DNA of 64,000 bases from Arthrobacter sp. Hiyo8 (lineage in GTDB: Bacteria; Actinomycetota; Actinomycetes; Actinomycetales; Micrococcaceae), in the NCBI GenBank assembly GCA_001549895.1, contig AP014719.1, positions 2,852,001-2,916,000 of the forward strand, in the 5' to 3' direction. Below are positions 40,126 through 49,137 of this stretch, in pieces. Made by a program: the position numbers and the translations under genes. A model generated the notes under the pieces. That model was given only the letters and a program-made list of their open reading frames with translations, was not told the DNA's origin and searched no databases. Positions within the stretch are counted from its first letter, which is position 1. Every line of letters begins with the position of its first letter.

Positions 40126-40930
40126 ATGAAAACCCCGCGTCGCCTTCCGTTGAGTCTGGAGAGCCGGCCGTTCACTATCTCCGAAGCGGTCCGCGAGGGC
40201 GTCAGCCCTGGGCGTCTTCGGCACGGCTCTCTGAAGAGACTTGGCAGGGGGATTCGTTCGGAAAGCCCGACGGCGGAGCTCCCCTTGTGCATCCGCGTGC
40301 GCCCTTTCGTCGAGGTCAATGAGCGATGCGCCGCATCCCACCTCACAGCGGCGGAACTCCTTGACCTGCCGCGACGTCGCCAGAAGGAGCCAGCGCAAAT
40401 GTTCCATGTGATCCGCCCCGAGGGTGCTGCCCACCTCAACCGGCCGCACGTCGTCGTGCACCGCATGAAGCTCTATGAGGACGAGGTCACTACGGTTGAC
40501 GGCGTCCCCGTCACCACTGTGGAGCGTACCTGGTTGGACATGGCCGAGATACTGACCGTGGACGAATTGGTGGTCATGGGGGACAGCTGTGTGCGGATAC
40601 CGCGGGTTGAATTCGAAGGGCGGGACACGCCGCTGTGCACTCTTGGGGATCTTCAGCGAGTGATCGATCGCCATAAGGGAAAGAGAGGGCTGCGCAAAGC
40701 AAAATTAGCCATCCAACTGATCCGGATAGGCTCGGATTCGCCGCAGGAGTCATTGCTCCGCCTGGCGATCACAAGTGGTGCGGGACCTCAGCCGATCGGA
40801 ACGGTATGAGGCGCTGGGTTGGACGGAGGTCCGGATCTCAAAGCGCCACATGGTGAACGATGCGAAAGCTGCGATAGCCAAGGTCCGAGGCGCGCTGGTC
40901 CAGGCCGGCTGGCGGCCTGCCCGATCTTAA
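40126..40930 (+). pseudogene. AbiEi-like/DUF559 family gene lacking its nuclease core
   Basis: Residues 1-210 are intact and typical of AbiEi-like proteins: FTISEAVREGVSPGRLRHGSLKRLGRGI, TAAELLDLP, GVPVTTVERTWLDMAEILTVDELVVMGDS. After SPQESLLRLAI the frame ends at 40809. The family C-terminus (RDLSRSERYEALGWTEVRISKRH, ending AGWRPARS) is present from about 40780 to 40930 in another frame. The roughly 45 residues between, where the catalytic Asp and Glu should lie, are absent in all frames. A real deletion is more likely than a one-base error, so a nuclease from this copy should be inactive. Bracketed by inverted 114-bp elements. Confidence 0.72.
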
Positions 40931-40931
40931 A

Positions 40932-41045
40932 ATCGATTGCTCCGTAACTGTCGTTCTGAAGGTTCAATACGACAGTTTGGGCCCACGCCGGCGAGGGCCC
41001 CGGCCTGAGCTTGCGAAGGCTGGGAGCCGGCGGGGAGCAATCGAT
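40932..41045. repeat. 114-bp inverted-repeat element, right copy
   Basis: Reverse complement of the element at 39958, about 85-90 percent identical by eye and of the same length. Ends are ATCGATTGCTCC and GGAGCAATCGAT, here a perfect 12-bp inverted repeat. It starts 2 bp after the end of the AbiEi-like gene and stops 6 bp before the end of the lysE-like gene. Confidence 0.85.
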
Positions 41046-41051
41046 TAGTTT

Positions 41052-41676
41052 CTAGTGGATGACGGCGAGCAGCACGCCCACGGACATGAAAAGCACTCCG
41101 AACGTGCGGTTGAGGACTTTTTGGCCGTGCTCGTTGTGCGTGAACCGTTGGAATGAACGGGCCGCCAAGGCGAAGAAGAACCACATGACGCAGATGTCGA
41201 TGAAAACGATCGTGGTGCTGAGTATCAGATACTGCGGGATCAGCGGCTGCTCGGGACGGATGAATTGGGGCATGAAGGCCAGGAAGAAAACGATCGCCTT
41301 GGGGTTGAGCAGGTTGACCCAAACGCCTCGCTGGAACATGGACCAGGCCGGCTCGTTCCGCCGGCCTCTACTTTTTCCCTGTCCAGGTCCGGCCGGTGCA
41401 GGAATTGTCGGATGCCCATGTACACGAGATATGCCGCCCCGTGTAGCGGATCACGTTGAAGACCACAGGCGAGCTGGAGACCAGAACACCTACCCCGAGC
41501 GCAACGATCAGGATGTGCATGATCAGTGCCGCCTGTTGGCCCAGCACTCCCCAGATGGAGCGGCGGAATCCGGAGTTGAGCGAATTGCTCATGGTGGAGA
41601 TGGCGCCCGCGCCGGGAGTGAAACTGATCAGGGTGCCGGCGCCTACCAGGGCCAGCCAAAGCGAAATTTGCACCAA
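41052..41676 (-). CDS. LysE family exporter
   Basis: About 209 residues with six predicted helices. N-terminal LALVGAGTLISFTPGAGAISTMSNSLNSGFRRSIWG is the LysE/RhtB signature; the middle has AAYLVYMGIRQFL and the C-terminal half GVWVNLLNPKAIVFFLAFMPQFI. Two missing bases, near 41440 and 41370. Members export amino acids such as lysine, threonine or homoserine; the substrate here is not fixed. Confidence 0.87.
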
Positions 41677-41716
41677 TCCAGCTTATGCCCGCAGGGCGCG
41701 CTACACGGACGAGCGG

Positions 41717-42115
41717 TTACCAGAGCGTCTCCACCAACGGGAAGCTATGGAATTCCTGATCGGCCGTGATAACCACCATCGATTCCACGATGGCTTGCGC
41801 AGCGATCAGCCTGTCGAACGGGTCTCGATGCTCCCAATCGAGGTGGGCGGCCGCAAGCGCATGGACACTCCGAATGGACAACTCCTCGTTGCACAGCTCG
41901 GCGACATGCCGCGCATAACCCAGAAGCAGTCCGTCCAAGCCGGGGAGCTTACCCAGCTTGTGCTTGTAGCCGATCTCGTATGCACTGGCGGATGATGCCA
42001 CGAGGCGGTTGTCGAATGACTGGATTGCGCGTCTCGCCTTGGATGAGAGCTTCCGGGGTTCCGTCAGGGCCCAAATCAGGGCATGCGTATCGAGGAGATA
42101 AGGGGTGCTTCCCAC
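41717..42115 (-). CDS. vapC: PIN domain toxin, VapC family
   Basis: 132 residues, frame intact. The PIN-domain acidic residues are placed in YLLDTHALIWALTEP, SSASAYEIGYKHKLGKLPG, HRDPFDRLIAAQAIVE and VITADQEFHSF, as in the Phd-VapC subgroup. It would cleave RNA when freed from its antitoxin. Start GTG 42115 overlaps the antitoxin coding end by 40 bases, implying tight translational coupling. Confidence 0.9.
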   Translation of the reverse strand: MGSTPYLLDTHALIWALTEPRKLSSKARRAIQSFDNRLVASSASAYEIGYKHKLGKLPGLDGLLLGYARHVAELCNEELSIRSVHALAAAHLDWEHRDPFDRLIAAQAIVESMVVITADQEFHSFPLVETLW

Positions 42116-42326
42116 AGCGTAAGTTCCTCCTCATCCATGGGCTCTAGGAAATTGTCGGGAAGTTGTCCCTTGACGAATCCAAGGCGGCGCTTGGTGGCCG
42201 CTCAATCTTCACGAGCCGTGCGACGGGCTTGCCGGCCTTGGCGATAACCACTTCCTCGCCCCGTTCAACCATGTTGAGGAGCTCAGAAAGGCGGGTCTTT
42301 GCCTCCTGAACGTTGTACTGTGCCAT
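42076..42326 (-). CDS. Phd/YefM-type antitoxin partner of VapC
   Basis: About 84 residues. MAQYNVQEAKTRLSELLNMVERGEEVVIAKAGKPVARLV is the Phd/YefM DNA-binding domain. The raw frame stops early at 42144, but one missing base near 42188 restores RLGFVKGQLPDNFLEPMDEEEL, the usual toxin-binding tail of this subgroup, and the gene then ends at 42076, overlapping vapC. The start is ATG 42326. Confidence 0.88.
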
Positions 42327-42407
42327 GTTGACCAAGTCTAGTTGGTCAACCCATCCGACGTAAGGCTCAGTGGCACGGTGGATGCTTCTGGGCCCAGCCG
42401 ACGGCGC

Positions 42408-42869
42408 TCAGGCACACTTGCCAAACCTCGAATGCACCCAGTGAAGCATCGTTTCCGGGAGATCGTCGCCAAGTACATATTGGTCGAAGTAGGAGTGCGG
42501 GCCGTTGGACATGTACCCGTTTTCGTCGAGCCCAAAATGGCCGATCATGTGAAGCCCTTGCCGTGCCGCTGCCTCTGACAAGTGCTTCGCCTCCGCGAGG
42601 ATTGGCTGTTCATTGAAGTAGTCGTCCTCGGCCCAAATTCCGGCGTGCGCGATCGCAAAATACGTCGAGCCCTCGATATCCAGATCTTCCAGGATGGCGT
42701 CCCGGAATGGATTCAAGCTGCCTTCAAAGGACTCCGTGACAACCCGGATGCTTTCCAGCTGCATCTCGGCGTCGAGGCCAATCACGACGAGTCTTGGGTA
42801 GAGTTTTTCATCTTGGACTATGAGCGGACGGGCAAGAATCTGGAGGTCAAAGCCTGCTTGAATGATCAT
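42408..42869 (-). CDS. Uncharacterised protein
   Basis: 153 residues, frame intact. A mixed alpha/beta protein with strands near PRLVVIGLDAEMQLESIRVV, an acidic stretch AEDDYFNEQPILAEAKHLSEAA and a strand GLHMIGHFGLDENGYMS. The latter recalls a metalloprotease-like segment but lacks the HxHPxG motif of RadC/JAB proteins, so no function is assigned. It lies between the toxin-antitoxin pair and an ECF sigma operon. Confidence 0.55.
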   Translation of the reverse strand: MIIQAGFDLQILARPLIVQDEKLYPRLVVIGLDAEMQLESIRVVTESFEGSLNPFRDAILEDLDIEGSTYFAIAHAGIWAEDDYFNEQPILAEAKHLSEAAARQGLHMIGHFGLDENGYMSNGPHSYFDQYVLGDDLPETMLHWVHSRFGKCA

Positions 42870-42917
42870 GTGTTGAGGCTATTCGCGGCCGCGGCCCACA
42901 AACAGAGACCACTTTGC

Positions 42918-44167
42918 CTATGTGGACAACTGCCCCAGTTTGGCCGCCTTCACCAGGAGATACTGCCGCTCCTGCAGGCTCCCCGTCTTCTTCGCCGCGG
43001 CAAGAAAGCACTCCCGGGCGCCCGCAAGCTCGCCGGCCATTTCGAGCAGGTGCCCGCGAACGGCGTCGAGCCTGTGCCAGTCTCCCAGCCCGGCCCAAGC
43101 CCACACAACAGTTGAAGGGCCGCCCGCGGCCCTTCAACCATGGCCACGGCAACTGCCCGGTTGAGCGCCACGACCGGACTTGGGGCCATGGCTTCAAGGA
43201 CCGTGTACAACGCCAGGATCTGTGGCCAGTCGGTCTGGTCGGCCGAGGATGCCTCGGCATGGACTGCGGCGATGGCGGCCTGCAGCTGGTAGGGCCCGGA
43301 CGGCCGACCCGAGCACTGTTGACAAGAGTTCAAGGCCCTCGGCGATCTGGGTCGTGTCCCACAGCCGGCGATCCTGTTCCGCGAGCGGCACCAACATCCC
43401 GTCCGGGAGGGACCTCGCCCGTCGTCGTGCGTCGGTGAGCAGCATGAGGGCCAGCAACCCGCCCACTTCGAGCTCGCCCGGAAGCAGCCCCGAAGGAGCC
43501 GGGCAAGGCGGATGGCCTCGGCAGTGAGGTCTTCGCGCTGCATGGACGGGCCTGAACTGGCCGCGTAGCCCTCGTTGAAGATCAGGTACAGGACGTGGAG
43601 TACGACGCCGAGCCGCGCCTGTCGCTCGCCCGTTTCCGGGAGCTCGAAATGGGCTCCGGCCTTCTTGATGCTCTGCTTGGCCCGGCTGATCCTCTGGCCC
43701 ATAGTGGCCTCCGGGACGAAGAACGCGCTGGCGATTTCCGCCGTCGTGAGCCCTCCGACTGCCCGCAAGGTCAGTGCCAGTTGCGACGGTGCCGAGAGGG
43801 CGGGGTGGCAGCACAGGAAAAGGAGGGTGAGGGTGTCTTCCGCAAACCCTTCCGGCTCACTTGTTGAGGAGGGGTCCTCGCCGGGCGGCGGTTCCATGGC
43901 CGCCGCGCGTTGTTCTCGAGCCTGCCGGGCACTTTCGCTGCGCCAGTAGTCAACCAAACGCCGCGTGGCGACCGTGAGCAGCCACGATCTCGGGTTGTCC
44001 GGGACACCGGAGGCCGGCCATTGCAATGCTGCCTCGAGCAGGGCTTCCTGGACGGCATCCTCGCACTCGGCAAATTGGCCGTGCCTGCGGACGAGCACGC
44101 CAAGGACCTGCGGCGCCAGCGTGCGCAGCAGGTCCTCGAACGTGGATTCCCGGGAAGGTTCGGCCAA
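42918..44167 (-). CDS. ECF sigma factor of the ECF42 type
   Basis: About 417 residues: an N-terminal sigma-70 region 2 and 4 (FEDLLRTLAPQVLGVLVRRHGQFAECEDAVQEALLEA, then GLTTAEIASAFFVPEATMGQRISRAKQSIKKAG) and a long C-terminal TPR-like extension (DWPQILALYTVLEAMAPSPVVALNRAVAV, and RAHLLE-like VRGHLLEMAGELAGARECFLAAA). This matches ECF42 factors, which rely on the C-terminal domain. Several missing bases (near 43470, 43290 and 43090). The YCII partner gene directly upstream, 3 bp away, is characteristic of the group. Confidence 0.88.
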
Positions 44168-44170
44168 GCG

Positions 44171-44530
44171 CTAGACCTCCGGCGGTGCGTCCTGGACGCG
44201 GCGCAACTCCACAACCGGCGCGTACTTCACGATGCTGGAGCAGATTTCCACGGCCCGTTCCTCGCTGGCGACATCCACTACCCAGTAGCCGATGAGGGAT
44301 TCCTTGGCCTCGGCGAAGGGCCCATCGGTGGTGATGATCCCGGTGTCCGTCTGCTTGACCAGCTTGGCGGTGCCGGGGTCGGCCAGTCCGGCGTTGAATA
44401 CCATCTCGCCGGAATCGGTGAGATCTTTGTCGATCTGGATCATGAACCCGATCATTTCCCTGATCCATTCGGGATCCGCGGTCTCCATCATGCCCTCGGC
44501 CGAACCAAACATCATGATCATGTATTTCAT
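44171..44530 (-). CDS. YCII family protein with DGPF motif
   Basis: About 119 residues, frame intact. The DGPF motif is in GIITTDGPFAEAKESLIGYWVVDV, giving a YCII-related fold. ATG 44530 has GGAG 6 bases upstream; the longer open frame to 44575 is not needed. Such proteins accompany ECF42 sigma factors and are thought to affect their activity or be targets of them. It is followed within 3 bp by the sigma gene. Confidence 0.87.
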   Translation of the reverse strand: MKYMIMMFGSAEGMMETADPEWIREMIGFMIQIDKDLTDSGEMVFNAGLADPGTAKLVKQTDTGIITTDGPFAEAKESLIGYWVVDVASEERAVEICSSIVKYAPVVELRRVQDAPPEV

Positions 44531-44652
44531 CTCGAACTCCTTATCAGGGCGCTCCGTGTGGGCGCTTTCGTTCATGGGTCGGAACTACCGGACGGTTTTC
44601 GACATGGTTGATGGAAATTCCCGGAAAATGTTTGGCGGGCTGTCCGCGGCCG

Positions 44653-45468
44653 TTACGCCCGTGCGATCACTTCCCCGTTCGGGATCAGGAAAAATCCATC
44701 ATCCGTGGAGCCCCAACGGTGCCATCCGGCGGCGATCCGGGCCAGGTCAGCCTCGTTGGCCAGCCCGTATTCCAGGGCCTGCTCTGCAAAGGCGGAGTGC
44801 AGGACGCGCTCGCTCCACACCCGCGACTGCCAACGGCGCTGCTGCGCCGTGGCGTACAGCCAGTTGCTGCTGGAGGGCGCGACGTCGGTGAAGCCCGCCT
44901 GCTGCGCCCAGGACACAAGCCGCCGCCCGGCGTCGGGCTCTGCTCCGTTCCGTCGGGCGATCTTCTGGTAGAGCTCCATCCAGTCGTCGAGCTCACGGAC
45001 TTCCGGGTACCAGCTCATGCCGTGGAAGTCGGCGTCGCGTACTGCCACGATGGCGCCGGGCTTGGCCACGCGCCGCATCTCGCGCAGCGCGGCCACGGGG
45101 TCGGTCAGGTGCTGCAGGACTTGGTGGGCATGGACTAGGTCGAAGGTCTCGTCCTCGAAGTCCAGATCGTAGATGTTGCCCGTCACGAACTCCACGTTTT
45201 CCACGCCACGCTCGTCCGCAAGCGTGGCAGCCTGCGCCACGATCTCGGCGGAACGGTCGAGCCCGACGACCTTCGCCGGAGCCACCAGTTCCGCGAAGTC
45301 GCAGGTGATGCTCCCAGGCCCGCATCCGACGTCGAGCACTGATGTCCCGGCGGTGAGATGCGGGATGACAAACGCGGCAGAGTTCTCGGCTGTGCGGGAG
45401 GCATGGGCGCGTACGACGGACTCGTGATGGCCGTGTGTGTAGACGTCTTCAGGCTTCTGCTCGTTCAT
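44653..45468 (-). CDS. Class I SAM-dependent methyltransferase, UbiE-like
   Basis: 271 residues, frame intact. Motif I VLDVGCGPGSITCDFAELV is at about 44-62, followed by acidic loop VVGLDRSAEIV, FVTGNIYDLDF and motif III-like ALREMRRVAKPGAIVAVRDADF. N-terminal YTHGHHESVVRAHASRTAENSAAF is typical of methyltransferases annotated near secondary metabolism, but the substrate is unknown. It is convergent with the ECF sigma group only in location and is encoded on its own. Confidence 0.87.
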   Translation of the reverse strand: MNEQKPEDVYTHGHHESVVRAHASRTAENSAAFVIPHLTAGTSVLDVGCGPGSITCDFAELVAPAKVVGLDRSAEIVAQAATLADERGVENVEFVTGNIYDLDFEDETFDLVHAHQVLQHLTDPVAALREMRRVAKPGAIVAVRDADFHGMSWYPEVRELDDWMELYQKIARRNGAEPDAGRRLVSWAQQAGFTDVAPSSSNWLYATAQQRRWQSRVWSERVLHSAFAEQALEYGLANEADLARIAAGWHRWGSTDDGFFLIPNGEVIARA

Positions 45469-45554
45469 AGGGAAACGCTACCCCGATGGAGCGGAAAGCG
45501 GGCGGAACTTGGGCTAAACCTTGTTTTCAAACCCCTGCCTGCCACAATGGACCC

Positions 45555-46396
45555 ATGGCGCCAGCGTGGTGGGGTCAGGGGTCGCAGCTGGGGCGCGGAT
45601 CGGGCCTCGGCGGGTTGCGTGACGGACCATCCCCGGATGCCCTGCGCCGCCCGTTCTTCGTAGCGGCAGTGGCCGTCTTCGCCGTCGTCGTGTTGGCTGA
45701 AATCGGCTTGTCGATCCTCCTCGGCGGGACCGCCGTCGAGCCCGTTTCGCCTGACGCCGCGGAAGAGCTCGGGGTCCCGATCGACGTCTTCTTAAAGACC
45801 CAACGCGCATCAGCTGCTCCGCCGGGCGCCGGGATCGGTTTCCTTGCGTTCCTTGACGGGCTGTTGCTGTTCACGGTGGTGATGCTCGGACTCAGCCTGA
45901 TCATGGAGCTCAGGGTTTACGGACGGATCCAAGGCATCATCACCTTGATTGTCACGTTTCTCTGGGTGGTCGGCGCGTTCTTCACGGCCCTCCTCGCCTT
46001 GGCGAAGCTCTTCCTGATGTTCGGCCTGTTCGTCGCTGCACCCTTCGGGACCATTGCCTACCTGGCGCTATGGGGAAGTTTTCCCACGAGCCAGGCTGCG
46101 GCCATCCTTGCCCTCCTGTTGCTGCTCAAGATCGTTTTCGCGGTGCTGCTGGTTCTGAGCCAGCCGAAATTCCTGAAGGTCACCGGGCTCGTGGTGCTGC
46201 TTCTGGTATCGGTGCTGGTGCAAGTCATCCTGGGCCTCATCCACAGTTTCCTCCCGGGCCACTTGTGTCCATCGGGGACCAGTTCTGGGCGCTCATTACC
46301 GTGGTGGTGGCCTTGGTGTGGGCCCTGGTCATGCTTATTGGCTCGATCCCGGCGATCATCAACGCGCTGCGGGTCAGCGGCTCGGCGGGGGACTAG
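45555..46396 (+). CDS. Conserved integral membrane protein
   Basis: About 281 residues with seven or so hydrophobic segments, including FVAAVAVFAVVVLAEIGLSILL, AFLDGLLLFTVVMLGLSLIM, ITLIVTFLWVVGAFFTALL and ALITVVVALVWALVMLIGSI at the end. One base is missing near 46260. No transporter signature is recognised; it resembles uncharacterised actinobacterial membrane proteins. Start ATG 45555. It converges on the aminotransferase gene. Confidence 0.6.
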
Positions 46397-46403
46397 AAGG
46401 GCC

Positions 46404-47630
46404 CTACTCTTGAGGCCGGTTCCGATAGGCGGCCAGGAAGGTCGCGATCCTGCGCACGGCCTCCTCGATCTCGCGGACGGAGGGCAGGATCACGAAGCGG
46501 AAGTGGTCCGGGGTTGGCCAGTTGAAAGCCGAACCGTGGGAGACCAGGATTTTCTGGTCCTGCAGGAGGTCGAGGACGAATTTCTCGTCACTCTCGATCG
46601 GATAGACATCAGGGTCCAGCCGCGGGAACAAGTACATGGCCCCGGCTGCCGGTACGCAGCTCACTCCCGGGATCGCAGTCAGGAGCTTCAAGGCCAGGTC
46701 CCGCTGTTCGCGGAGCCGGCCACCTGGCCTGATGAGCTCCTCGATGCTCTGGTAACCGCCCAGGCAGGTCTGGATGGCGTGCTGCGCCGGGACGTTGGAG
46801 CACAACCGGAGGGACGCCAAGAGCTCCAGCGCCTCACGGTATTCGGCGGTTGCCGCGTGCGGGCCGGTCACAGCGACCCAGCCAGCCCGGTAACCGGGCA
46901 TGCGGTAGGCCTTGGAAAGGCCGCTGAAGGTCAGGACACAGATGTCGTCAGCCACGGACGCTGTGTGGATGTGCTGGGCGTCCTCGTAGCGGATCTTCTC
47001 GTAGATCTCGTCCGAGAACAGGACAAGATCGTGCTTGCGCGCCAGTGCTGCGAACTGCTCCAGGATGTGGCGCGGGTACACCGCGCCCGTGGGGTTGTTC
47101 GGGTTGATGATGACGATGGCCTTGGTGCGCTTGGTGATCTTGGCTTCGACGTCGGACATGTCCGGCCACCAGTTCTGGCCCTCGTCGCAGAGATAATGCA
47201 CCGGCTTGCCGCCAGTGAGGGTCACGGTGGCCGTCCACAACGGATAGTCCGGCGCGGGAATGAGGACCTCGTCGCCGTTCTCCAGGAACGCCTGCAGCGT
47301 CATCGAGATCAGTTCGCTGACGCCGTTGCCGATGAAGATGTCCTCGACGCCGATATTCATCAGGTTCTGGGTCTGGTAGTACTGCGAAATGGCTGTCCGT
47401 GCCGTGAAGATGCCCTTGGAATCGCTGTAACCCTGGGCACCGCGGAGGTGGTGGATCATATCCACCACGACGGACTCCGGCGCTTCCAGCCCGAACGGCG
47501 CGGTGTCCCCAAGATTCATCTTGAGGATCCGGTGGCCTTCGGCCTCCATGGTCTTGGCCGCTTGGAGGATGGGCCCACGGAGTTCGTATCGGACGTTCTG
47601 TAGTTTGCTGGAGTGCTGCATCGGACGCAT
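46404..47630 (-). CDS. Pyridoxal phosphate aminotransferase, AlaA/AspC-like
   Basis: 408 residues, frame intact. Class I aminotransferase: substrate segment LNLGDTAPFG-like MNLGDTAPFGLEAP, IIINPNNPTGAVYPR, FSDEIYEKIRYED, and the PLP-lysine in TFSGLSKAYRMPGYRAGW. The sequence resembles AlaA/YfbQ-type glutamate-pyruvate aminotransferases (MRPMQHSSKLQNVRYELRGP start). It may provide alanine or aspartate. It lies just outside the contractile injection system. Confidence 0.88.
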   Translation of the reverse strand: MRPMQHSSKLQNVRYELRGPILQAAKTMEAEGHRILKMNLGDTAPFGLEAPESVVVDMIHHLRGAQGYSDSKGIFTARTAISQYYQTQNLMNIGVEDIFIGNGVSELISMTLQAFLENGDEVLIPAPDYPLWTATVTLTGGKPVHYLCDEGQNWWPDMSDVEAKITKRTKAIVIINPNNPTGAVYPRHILEQFAALARKHDLVLFSDEIYEKIRYEDAQHIHTASVADDICVLTFSGLSKAYRMPGYRAGWVAVTGPHAATAEYREALELLASLRLCSNVPAQHAIQTCLGGYQSIEELIRPGGRLREQRDLALKLLTAIPGVSCVPAAGAMYLFPRLDPDVYPIESDEKFVLDLLQDQKILVSHGSAFNWPTPDHFRFVILPSVREIEEAVRRIATFLAAYRNRPQE

Positions 47631-47692
47631 GGTTGATCATTTCATGGGCGCACCGTTTTCGGCACCGGATGACACGCAGCACCGAGGGCGCC

Positions 47693-48622
47693 CTACTGCT
47701 TGATCGCACAGATCTGCGGCTGGACCATGCAAATGTTGATCGGATTCGGCTCGATGATGACGTTTTGCCGTATTTCGGTGCGGACCAGGACCAGGGCGTT
47801 CTGGTTCACCTTGCTCCCCACATCGGGATTTACCCCAACAACCACGCAGCTTTGCAAGAATCCGGACGAGGACGTGCACGTGGAACCCTGGGTGAAATCC
47901 AGTTGGATTTTTGCGGTCTGGAAGGCTGTGCGGGCATTTTCGATCCGCGAGCCAAGGACCGCGGGCACCACCGATTTCACCGGCGTCGCGATCTCCAGGT
48001 TGACGGTGGAACCGCGCCCGGCGGGCTTGTTTGCCTCCGGAGACTGGGTGACCACCGTCCCGGCGGTTTGATCGCTTTCCTTGTCCGTGGTGGCCGTCGA
48101 GAACCCGGCGTCCTTGAGGATTTGTACCGCCTCTGCTTGCGGCTTGCCTTTCACGTCCGGCACATTGACGTCCTTGAGGAGGAACCAGATCACCCCACCA
48201 ATAGCCGCCAACAGCACCACGCCGCCAATGATCACCCACAGCCACGGGAATCCCGGGCGCGGTTTCGGTGTTTCGGCGGGCTTGGTGACGGTCAGCGTGA
48301 CGACGTGGGCCTGGTCGGCATAGTCCTCAGGGGCGTCGTCGGCCGAGTAGGCAATCAGTTTCACGGGATAAGAGCCGGGCGCGGCACCGGCAGTGTCGAA
48401 ATTGACCAGGTATTGCTCGGTGGCTCCGGCTGCGATGGTCCGCAACGGAGTGGGGATGGTGGCGTACGTCGGGGACGGCGGTGTGCTCTCCGTTCCGGGA
48501 AAGGCTCCGAGCACCACGCGTTCGGGGCCTGGAGCTCCGTTGGTCACGGACGCCGTGAGGGAACCTTTGCCGTCCTTGAGTTCAACAGTGGGAGAACTCA
48601 GCGTCATGGTGATGGTGCTCAT
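47693..48622 (-). CDS. PASTA domain membrane protein linked to the contractile injection system
   Basis: 309 residues, frame intact. Residues 1-115 look like an immunoglobulin-like beta domain (MTLSSPTVELKDGKGSLTASVTNGAPGPERVVLGAF, YPVKLIAYSADD). One membrane segment follows at about 125-147 (FPWLWVIIGGVVLLAAIGGVIWFLL). Two PASTA repeats cover about 150-285 (VPDVKGKPQAEAVQILKDAGF, TVVTQSPEANKPAGRGSTV, and the second starting VVPAVLGSRIENARTAF). PASTA domains bind peptidoglycan or beta-lactams. Here there is no kinase domain, so a peptidoglycan-anchoring role for the injection machine is possible. It is the last gene of the cluster, 113 bp after the small membrane protein. Confidence 0.8.
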   Translation of the reverse strand: MSTITMTLSSPTVELKDGKGSLTASVTNGAPGPERVVLGAFPGTESTPPSPTYATIPTPLRTIAAGATEQYLVNFDTAGAAPGSYPVKLIAYSADDAPEDYADQAHVVTLTVTKPAETPKPRPGFPWLWVIIGGVVLLAAIGGVIWFLLKDVNVPDVKGKPQAEAVQILKDAGFSTATTDKESDQTAGTVVTQSPEANKPAGRGSTVNLEIATPVKSVVPAVLGSRIENARTAFQTAKIQLDFTQGSTCTSSSGFLQSCVVVGVNPDVGSKVNQNALVLVRTEIRQNVIIEPNPINICMVQPQICAIKQ

Positions 48623-48735
48623 GCGACAACCGCCTTTCGGGCAATGAACTCATCCTCCTGCTTCCAGGAGCTTCAGCGCACACGTGCCGACAACGCGGCA
48701 CGCGATTCCCAGCTGCCCTCCTGAAGTGCCGAAGG

Positions 48736-49137
48736 TCAGGCTGACAGTGTCCCGGCAGAGACGTCCTGCTCTGTTCGCGTGCCCTCCACGACCAGCGTCA
48801 CGGTGACTGCTTGCTGGGGAGCCAGCCGGGCACGCTTGGTGGGCTGCCCAGATCGAACAGGCCCCCGAACTTCTTGACCTCGAAAACGCAGCTTCCCGCC
48901 ACGAGCAGCTGCGTTGCCGCCGCGGAACACTGGCCGCCCGGGCCCACGAGATCCGAGGCAGCGAGGGTGCCTCCTTTGGCAGCCTGCGAGAAGCCCGACT
49001 GCCAACTGGCCGCCGCGTTGTTGTTCCCGCCGCCGCAACTGACGCCGAAAACCAGGATGAGCACAGCGATGACACCGCACGAGATCACCACGATGAGGGC
49101 TTCCGGTTCCCGGCGTTCACGGCACAGGCCCGTTCAT
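48736..49137 (-). CDS. Small membrane protein or lipoprotein of the injection system cluster
   Basis: About 133 residues after adding bases near 49115 and 48830. A short basic-acidic N-terminus (RERREPEAL) leads into one membrane segment (IVVISCGVIAVLILVFGVSC) followed by GGGNNN; the Cys after the helix resembles a lipobox, but an uncleaved anchor is equally possible. The outside part has two further Cys (QCSAAAT and SCVFEV), which could form a disulphide, and an Ig-like tail QQAVTVTLVVEGTRTEQDVS. It overlaps the tail protein stop. Confidence 0.68.

Noticed and set aside
42408..42869. RadC/JAB-like metalloprotease
   Set aside because: The segment GLHMIGHFGLDENG lacks the HxHPxG and downstream Ser/Asp pattern needed for the JAB metal site.
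45486..47603. Plus-strand open frame of 705 codons continuing past the membrane protein
   Set aside because: After about 46260 it is antisense to the intact aminotransferase. The membrane protein ends at 46396 when one base is restored.
48736..49137. Firm call as lipoprotein
   Set aside because: The Cys after the helix resembles a lipobox, but the frame at the N-terminus must be repaired and an uncleaved membrane anchor fits equally well. Left open.
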